In this document: positions 1 through 4,320 of the stretch, in pieces
How the letters are laid out: every line of letters starts with the position of its first letter
How positions within the stretch are numbered: position 1 is the first letter of the stretch
Origin: a bacterium
GTDB taxonomy: Bacteria > Patescibacteriota > Patescibacteriia > 2-12-FULL-60-25
DNA: 5,517 nt
Reading direction: 5' to 3'
NCBI GenBank assembly: GCA_024654265.1
Contig: JANLIO010000043.1
Location: 1-5,517, forward strand
Translations under genes and position numbers: made by a program
The notes under the pieces: model-generated
The model's database searches: none
The model's input: the letters and a program-made list of their open reading frames with translations, nothing else
What the model was told of the DNA's origin: nothing

Positions 1-163
1 AGGAACTTTACAGATCTTATTGCCTGGAAGAAGGGGCATGAACTTGTTTTGCAGGTGTATACGTTTACGGGGACTTTTCCCCAGGAGGAGAGATTCGGGA
101 GAGGTGTATAGATTATTAAATGGACTTATCTCACATGTTTCAAATGAACATACTAGATACTAG
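1..163 (+). pseudogene. Remnant of a four-helix-bundle (23S rRNA intervening-sequence type) protein gene
   Basis: Frame 1 is open from the window edge to a TAG at 109-111. Its 36 residues match the start of the four-helix-bundle/23S-rRNA-IVP family: N-F-x-D-L-I-x-W at residues 2-9, H-E-L-V-L at 13-17, then F-P-x-E-E-x-F-G at 26-33. Intact members are about 115-125 residues and continue with a T-S-Q-I-R-R-A-type helix, which is missing. In another frame, positions 101-160 read E-V-Y-R-L-L-N-G-L-I-S followed by a TAG at 161-163. This resembles the family's usual C-terminal helix (E-V-x-R-x-L-N-G-L-I). The simplest reading is an internal deletion that joined head and tail out of frame. The start codon lies just before the window. 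Family membership of the head is fairly secure; assignment of the tail is inference from a short motif. The family's function is poorly known. Confidence 0.7.
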
Positions 164-181
164 ATACAAGCTACGAGCTAC
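151..181. repeat. Imperfect 7-base tandem tract, consensus TACNAGM
   Basis: Four consecutive heptamers occupy 151-178 and fit TACNAGM: TACTAGA twice, then TACAAGC and TACGAGC. A final TAC follows at 179-181. The tract overlaps the end of the four-helix-bundle remnant and stops 6 bases before the epimerase ATG, so it takes up the space where a ribosome binding site would be expected. Its regular spacing with drifting third, fourth and seventh bases recalls the heptameric short tandem repeats (STRR) of cyanobacterial intergenic DNA. No relationship to them is claimed. Confidence 0.75.
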
Positions 182-187
182 TTTCCT

Positions 188-1102
188 ATGAAATATCTCG
201 TGACCGGTGGCGCCGGATTTATTGGTTCGCATATTGCCGAGGCATTGTTGAAACAGGGCCACGAAGTTTTTATTATCGACAATCTTTCAACAGGAAAACG
301 CGGAAATATTCCTGACGGCGCAGTGTTTCTTGAAAAAGATTTTACAAAATTTGATGAAATCCGTTCTGACTTTTCGGGTATTGATGGCGTTTTTCATCCC
401 GGTGCATTACCTCGAGTTCCGTTTTCGATTGAAAATCCGATTGAATCTTTTACGGCAAATGTCATGGGAACGTTGAATGTTTTGGTTGCGTCTCGGGACG
501 CGGGTGTGAAACGAGTTGTGTATTCTGCGTCTTCATCTGCCTACGGGAATCAGGAACAACTCCCACTTCATCCGGACATGCATGCGAATCCAATGAATCC
601 GTATGCACTTCAGAAATATATTGGTGAGTTAAAGATGAGGCAGTTCGCAGAGTTGTATGGGATCGAAACCGTCTCTTTGAGATATTTCAACGTGTATGGT
701 CCTCGCATGGCAAATGAGGGAGCGTACGTCACGGTTATTTCGCATTTTGCACGACAAAAAAAGGCGGGGGAGCCATTAACAATTCATGGTGATGGCGAGC
801 AGACGCGCGACTTTACTCACGTATTTGATGTTGTCGATGCCAACATGCGCGCAATGACATCATCCAACGTTGGGCGCGGGGAGGTTGTGAATGTCGGTGC
901 AGGGAGTCAATATTCCGTGAACTACATCGCGCAGATGATTGGCGGACCTACGATAACGATTGAAGAGCGAAAGGCGGAAGCAAAACACACACGAGCAGAT
1001 ATTACGAAAACACGAGAGCTTCTTGGATGGGAGCCAAAGATTCAGTTTTCAGAAGGATTGAAAGAAACACTGCGAGATCTCGGTATTGTTATCGAAGATT
1101 AA
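188..1102 (+). CDS. NAD-dependent UDP-sugar 4-epimerase (extended SDR, GalE/WbpP-like)
   Basis: This is a 304-residue cytoplasmic enzyme expected to invert C4 of a UDP-hexose (UDP-Glc/UDP-Gal or the N-acetyl forms) using tightly bound NAD+. The Rossmann nucleotide-binding loop T-G-G-A-G-F-I-G is at residues 6-13, with an acidic Asp31 at the end of strand 2. The catalytic Ser lies in the SSS cluster 115-117 and the Y-x-x-x-K pair is Tyr139/Lys143. Further family signatures are R-Y-F-N-V-Y-G-P-R (165-173) and the UDP-binding segment G-D-G-E-Q-T-R-D-F (201-209). The stretch R-V-P-F-S-I-x-x-P (76-84) resembles the WbpP/GalE group; exact substrate cannot be read from it. Length is normal for the short-form epimerases. 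The ATG at 188 opens directly into strand 1, so the start is secure although no Shine-Dalgarno sequence precedes it. It stands alone, convergent with the sugar transferase. Confidence 0.94.
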   Translation: MKYLVTGGAGFIGSHIAEALLKQGHEVFIIDNLSTGKRGNIPDGAVFLEKDFTKFDEIRSDFSGIDGVFHPGALPRVPFSIENPIESFTANVMGTLNVLVASRDAGVKRVVYSASSSAYGNQEQLPLHPDMHANPMNPYALQKYIGELKMRQFAELYGIETVSLRYFNVYGPRMANEGAYVTVISHFARQKKAGEPLTIHGDGEQTRDFTHVFDVVDANMRAMTSSNVGRGEVVNVGAGSQYSVNYIAQMIGGPTITIEERKAEAKHTRADITKTRELLGWEPKIQFSEGLKETLRDLGIVIED

Positions 1103-1117
1103 TTTTCTTATTATGAG

Positions 1118-1149
1118 TAATCTCCTCCCCTTGGAAGGGGAGGAGATTA
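1118..1149 (+). terminator. Strong hairpin between convergent genes, probable terminator
   Basis: A perfect inverted repeat begins 15 bases after the epimerase stop. The arms 1118-1130 and 1137-1149 are fully complementary around the six-base TTGGAA, whose ends could pair further. On the plus strand it is followed by a T-rich but interrupted stretch (1151-1165), so it could end epimerase transcription. On the minus strand no U-tract follows, so intrinsic termination of the transferase message there would be weak, although the hairpin could protect its 3' end. Confidence 0.6.
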
Positions 1150-1204
1150 GAATTAAGTTTATTTTGATATGACTCCAAGCCTTCAGCATGGAGTGGTAAT
1201 GCAT

Positions 1205-2578
1205 TTAGGTTCCTTGCCGTCTGAGAACGATTCCGATTGTTTTTAAGAGAACGGCGGCATCTAAAACAACGGATCGATTTTTAATATAGTAGAGATCGTA
1301 TTGAAGTTTTTTGAGGTTGTCTTCGATTGTGCCGGCGTAGGGGAAGCGAACTTGCGCCCAGCCGGTTAACCCGGGTCGGACAAGGTGTCGAAGTGCGTAG
1401 TATGGCATTTGCTCGATGAGAGCTTCGACAAATTCTGGGCGTTCCGGGCGTGGGCCGATTAACGACATGTCGCCTCGAAGGACATTCCAGATTTGTGGAA
1501 GTTCATCTAATCGTGTAACGCGAAGGAATTTTCCTACCGATGTGATGCGCGGATCATCCTCTGTCGTGAATTGCGGTTTGCCAATTTCTTCCGCGTCTTT
1601 CTTCATGGTTCGAAATTTCCAGATACGAAATTTTTTTCCATATTTTCCGATACGAATTTGAGAATAGAGGATTGAACCCGATGAAGATATTTTGATGAGA
1701 ACGGCAATGATCGGGTAGACGAGGATTGTAAAGAGAGCAATTGGGATTGCAATCATAATATCACTCCAGCGTTTTACACTTTCATACCAGGTTTTTTGTC
1801 GCTCACGAAGATTATCCAAAAACCATGTTTGTGAAACAAATTCCAGCGGAACACGGCCCGTCATCCCTTCTTCAAATGTCGCGCGATCCAAAACAGCGAC
1901 TTGGCTATAAATCGTTTTGTAGAGTGCTTCGCGAAGGCGCGGGACTTCGTGGAGTTGATGTCCGAGAAGAATCGTATCGATTTTTTCACGTTGAACAATG
2001 TCGTGGAGATCGTCGATATTTCGATGCCACGTGACGTTCTCGGCTTCAAATCGAGTTCCATCGTTTGTTTCAAGTACGCTGACTAAACTGAATCCGTAGA
2101 TGGGTTGTTCAAGGAGTTTATGGATTTTGAGTGCATCGGCACCGCTTCCAACGTAGAGAACGCGGTTTCGGAAAAATGCATTTGCGATGAATCGATTGTA
2201 AAAAAGACGCCAGCTATAGCCGAGAAGAAGAGAAATTGCGAAATAGAGGAAAAGGTTGGTTCGCGGTTCAATTCCAAAAAGGGGAACGAGGTAGAAAAAC
2301 GTAAAGGCGACGGCAAGGTTTGCGATCATTCCCTCAAGATAGTGACGGAAAAATTTAATTCCGTTTTTCATGAGGCCGAGATCGTACAAGCCGGCGACAT
2401 ACAACCCGAGAAGCCAGAGGAGGGTGATGAATCCAAATGGTTCTACGTGTGACTTCCAAGAAGCGTGGTTAAATCCACCGTATCGCAATGCCAGCGTCAG
2501 GATGAGCGCGAGCTGAAAGATGACGGCGTCGCCAAAAAGGAGGGTGAATCGTTTGAGTCGTAGTCCGAGTGTGAACAT
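1205..2578 (-). CDS. Polyprenyl-phosphate sugar-1-phosphate transferase (initiating glycosyltransferase, WcaJ/WbaP-type)
   Basis: This 457-residue membrane enzyme is expected to transfer a sugar-1-phosphate from a UDP-sugar to undecaprenyl phosphate, the first step of lipid-linked glycan assembly. Hydrophobic segments lie near residues 11-32, 48-66, 84-102 and 108-126. They are followed by a Rossmann-like soluble domain starting at N-R-V-L-Y-V-G-S-G (138-146). The catalytic bacterial sugar transferase domain (about 265-457) begins with a hydrophobic segment at 272-296. It carries K-F-R-T-M (321-325), D-D-P-R-I-T-S-V-G (341-349), L-D-E-L-P-Q (357-362), G-P-R-P-E (375-379) and R-P-G-L-T-G-W-A-Q-V (401-410). 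Asp358-Glu359 corresponds to the catalytic Asp-Glu pair known from PglC. Length and domain order are those of full-size WcaJ/WbaP enzymes, so the gene is intact. The ATG places the first helix normally; no Shine-Dalgarno is visible. The sugar transferred cannot be told. It is oriented against both SDR genes. Confidence 0.95.
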   Translation of the reverse strand: MFTLGLRLKRFTLLFGDAVIFQLALILTLALRYGGFNHASWKSHVEPFGFITLLWLLGLYVAGLYDLGLMKNGIKFFRHYLEGMIANLAVAFTFFYLVPLFGIEPRTNLFLYFAISLLLGYSWRLFYNRFIANAFFRNRVLYVGSGADALKIHKLLEQPIYGFSLVSVLETNDGTRFEAENVTWHRNIDDLHDIVQREKIDTILLGHQLHEVPRLREALYKTIYSQVAVLDRATFEEGMTGRVPLEFVSQTWFLDNLRERQKTWYESVKRWSDIMIAIPIALFTILVYPIIAVLIKISSSGSILYSQIRIGKYGKKFRIWKFRTMKKDAEEIGKPQFTTEDDPRITSVGKFLRVTRLDELPQIWNVLRGDMSLIGPRPERPEFVEALIEQMPYYALRHLVRPGLTGWAQVRFPYAGTIEDNLKKLQYDLYYIKNRSVVLDAAVLLKTIGIVLRRQGT

Positions 2579-2586
2579 GGGGTGAA

Positions 2587-2607
2587 AATTTGGATTTAGG
2601 AATTTGG
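2587..2607. repeat. Second short period-7 tract, three heptamers
   Basis: Three heptamers run in register: AATTTGG, ATTTAGG and AATTTGG. The first and third are identical, and the next bases begin the pattern again. The tract lies 8 bases upstream of the transferase start and 7 bases before the REP-like palindrome, inside the divergent spacer. It is short and AT-rich, so chance is a real alternative. It is listed because the window has a clearer tract of the same period at 151-181. Confidence 0.4.
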
Positions 2608-2613
2608 AATATT

Positions 2614-2647
2614 TTTCGTCATCCCGAATGCTTTCGGGATGACGGAA
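2614..2647. repeat. REP-like palindrome in the divergent spacer
   Basis: The arms 2617-2628 (CGTCATCCCGAA) and 2633-2644 (TTCGGGATGACG) are perfectly complementary around the four-base loop TGCT. Pairing can extend outward by one G-T and two A-T pairs. The motif built on GTCATCCCGA and its complement recurs as a dispersed extragenic palindrome in many unrelated bacterial genomes. It differs from a terminator because neither strand has a T-run after the stem. It sits between the two divergent starts, 35 bases upstream of the transferase ATG. It could form a hairpin in the leader of either transcript if transcription starts far enough upstream. Confidence 0.8.
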
Positions 2648-2745
2648 GGGGAATGGTAAAAAGAATCGTTGATGAATCTGTAGGAGAGATCCCCTTTGCT
2701 ATGGATGTCCTTTGGATGAATAAATCCTGTCATATTTTAGGGGAA

Positions 2746-2774
2746 TTGTATAGATCGAGCTCGTCGTATAAAAT
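2746..2774 (+). promoter_or_regulatory. Weak candidate promoter for the GtrA-SDR-repeat run
   Basis: TTGTAT (2746-2751) is separated by 17 bases from TAAAAT (2769-2774). The -10 box matches five of six consensus bases, the -35 box only three. Transcription would begin within a few bases of the GtrA ATG at 2785, giving a nearly leaderless message, which agrees with the lack of a Shine-Dalgarno sequence. An eight-base palindrome, CGAGCTCG (2756-2763), lies in the spacer and could be a regulator site, though that is speculation. Confidence 0.25.
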
Positions 2775-2784
2775 ATGGGTCAAT

Positions 2785-3228
2785 ATGATACAAAAAATAG
2801 TTCTGTATATTCAAAAAGAATGGCGTCTTTTGTTGAAATATCTTTTTGTTGGTGGAAGCTCTTTTTTTGTGAAGATCGGTTCGTACACTATTTTTTCACG
2901 GTTTCTTCAGCCACAAGGTGTTCGCGAAATCCAAAATATAGAAGCGATCGCTGTTGCGGTTATTTATAATTACACTCTGCATCGGTTGTGGACATTTCGA
3001 GGGAAGAAGCCGGCACCCGGTTCAACGATCCGATATGCGACGGTTGTTGGCATCTCTGTATTTTTGGACGCCGGTCTGTTTTTCGTTTTTCATTCCATAT
3101 TTAAGATTTACGATGCCGTTACGATTGTTGTCGTAGGTGTTATCATGGCGTTGTATGGTTTTCTCTCTCATACATTTTTCACGTTTCATCATGATCCGCT
3201 ACGTCGGAATGGAGGTAGCAAGGAATAA
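2785..3228 (+). CDS. GtrA-family small membrane protein
   Basis: This is a 147-residue protein with four probable membrane helices, near residues 17-40, 50-66, 84-105 and 109-130. GtrA-family signatures are N-Y-T-L-H-R-L-W-T-F (62-71) after helix 2 and the related G-F-L-S-H-T-F-F-T-F (125-134) after helix 4. Family members are linked to moving or handling polyprenyl-phosphate-linked sugars during decoration of surface polysaccharides, so it belongs with the neighbouring sugar genes. The frame is open upstream to an ATG at 2590, but that extension would translate the REP-like palindrome and has no family resemblance. The ATG at 2785 gives the usual family length and topology, so I prefer it; no clear ribosome binding site supports any start. 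The C-terminus is short and basic, and a second TAA directly follows the first. It leads a probable run with the next two genes. Confidence 0.88.
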   Translation: MIQKIVLYIQKEWRLLLKYLFVGGSSFFVKIGSYTIFSRFLQPQGVREIQNIEAIAVAVIYNYTLHRLWTFRGKKPAPGSTIRYATVVGISVFLDAGLFFVFHSIFKIYDAVTIVVVGVIMALYGFLSHTFFTFHHDPLRRNGGSKE

Positions 3229-3279
3229 TAACGAGGAAGAGCTTTTCTTCGATGGAGTTTTTTAAAAAAACAAAAAAAT

Positions 3280-4317
3280 ATGCCAAAACAAAAATACGAA
3301 AAGAAGAATGTTGTTGTTACGGGTGGAGCCGGTTTTATTGGCTCGTTTCTTTGTGAGTCTCTGTTGGAGGCAGGAGCCCGTGTTATTTGTATCGATACGT
3401 TTGTGACATCTCAGGAGCCAAATATTGATCCACTTTTGAAAAATCCGGATTTTGAATTTATTCGTCATGATATTTCTACACCGATCAACTTGTCTACATT
3501 TCCAGAGTTGGTGCGGTTTCAGATTCCGGTGCAGGGGATTCAAGAGATTTATAATCTCGCCTGTCCAACAAGCCCGAAGAAATTTCATCAGTTTCGGATG
3601 CAGACGTTGTTTGCGAATTCACTCGGAATGAAAAACGTCTTGGATCTTGCCGTTCAGAATAAATCACGCGTTGTTCATGCATCATCTTCCGTTGTTTACG
3701 GGCCACGACCAAAGGATAATCACGCGTTTGAAGAAGATGAACTCGGTGTCGTCGATCAATTGTCACCCCGCGCGTGCTATGACGAGGGAAAGCGTTTCGC
3801 AGAATCATGTTGCCGAACATATCAGGATGTCCACGGCGTTGATATTCGTATCGCTCGAATTTTCCGAACATATGGTCCACGAATGCCATTGTTTGACGGA
3901 CACATGATTCCGGATTTTATTTTGAATGCTTTGGATGGAAAGCCATTGTCTATTTTTGGAGATGAAACGTTCCGAACATCGCTTGTGTATGTGAATGATG
4001 TTGTGGACGGGCTTATTCAAATGATGGAAGTTCCAAAGAATCCCGGTCCTCTCAACCTTGGGAGTACAGGGGACATGCGAATCATCGATGTTGCGCAGAT
4101 GATTGTTGAAATGACAGGCTCACGTTCAAAGGTCAATTTTCAACCACCGCTCATCTTTATGACGCCACTCGGATTGCCGAATTTAACGAAAACAAAAGAA
4201 GCGTTGGGGTGGCTTCCGATCGTCGGTGTGGAAGACGGATTGAAAAAAACAATCGATTATACGATTGCACATAAGAATCTTCTCCAATTTTCAGTTCAAA
4301 AAAGAAAGGAAATCTAA
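3280..4317 (+). CDS. UDP-glucuronate-decarboxylase-like SDR with altered catalytic residues
   Basis: This 345-residue extended SDR has an NAD-binding loop T-G-G-A-G-F-I-G (14-21) and Asp39 ending strand 2. Its framework is closest to UDP-xylose synthase/ArnA-type decarboxylases: R-H-D (62-64), A-C-P-T-S-P (94-99), P-R-A-C-Y-D-E-G-K (163-171, with Tyr167/Lys171 as the Y-x-x-x-K pair) and R-T-Y-G-P-R-M (196-202). The family's S-x-E-V-Y-G motif is instead S-S-V-V-Y-G (136-141). Val138 therefore replaces the Glu needed for decarboxylation (Glu120 of human UXS1, Glu434 of ArnA). At the Q-T-R-S position the sequence is F-R-T-S (231-234), which puts Thr233 where the catalytic Arg is expected and an Arg one residue earlier. 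A UDP-sugar substrate is likely, but decarboxylation is doubtful; epimerase or other SDR activity is possible. The ATG follows an A-rich leader without a Shine-Dalgarno sequence, 51 bases after gtrA. Confidence 0.88.
   Translation: MPKQKYEKKNVVVTGGAGFIGSFLCESLLEAGARVICIDTFVTSQEPNIDPLLKNPDFEFIRHDISTPINLSTFPELVRFQIPVQGIQEIYNLACPTSPKKFHQFRMQTLFANSLGMKNVLDLAVQNKSRVVHASSSVVYGPRPKDNHAFEEDELGVVDQLSPRACYDEGKRFAESCCRTYQDVHGVDIRIARIFRTYGPRMPLFDGHMIPDFILNALDGKPLSIFGDETFRTSLVYVNDVVDGLIQMMEVPKNPGPLNLGSTGDMRIIDVAQMIVEMTGSRSKVNFQPPLIFMTPLGLPNLTKTKEALGWLPIVGVEDGLKKTIDYTIAHKNLLQFSVQKRKEI
4305..4310 (+). promoter_or_regulatory. Ribosome binding site of the repeat-protein gene
   Basis: AAAGGA lies inside the last codons of the SDR gene, 10 bases before the ATG at 4321. 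It is the clearest Shine-Dalgarno-like element in the window. It supports both the 4321 start and translation from the SDR message, since the SDR stop is only 3 bases before the new ATG. Confidence 0.5.
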
Positions 4318-4320
4318 ATT

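Noticed and set aside
1..181. Four-helix-bundle remnant considered as the Avd accessory gene of a diversity-generating retroelement, with the repeat protein as the target
   Set aside because: There is no reverse transcriptase or template repeat in the window. The fragment matches the broader 23S-IVP-like family, and changes between repeat units are not confined to adenine positions.
1172..1194. Hairpin ACTCCA/TGGAGT just after the transferase stop, considered as its terminator
   Set aside because: The stem is only six pairs with an 11-base loop, and no T-run follows on the minus strand.
2105..2452. Plus-strand open frame of 115 codons within the transferase
   Set aside because: It is antisense to an intact, well-conserved gene, shows no recognisable motif, and has a charged, low-complexity translation typical of a shadow frame.
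3236..3263. GAAGA/TCTTC stem followed by a T-run, considered as a terminator after gtrA
   Set aside because: The stem is five AT-rich pairs, and the T-run begins seven bases later. It is too weak to argue that the SDR gene is transcribed separately.
3252..3280. ATG at 3252 with GAGGAAGAG upstream and an A7-C-A7 run, considered as an earlier start or frameshift site for the SDR
   Set aside because: It is in a different frame from the SDR. A -1 slip on A-AAA-AAC would not reach the SDR frame, and the Rossmann motif is correctly spaced from ATG 3280.
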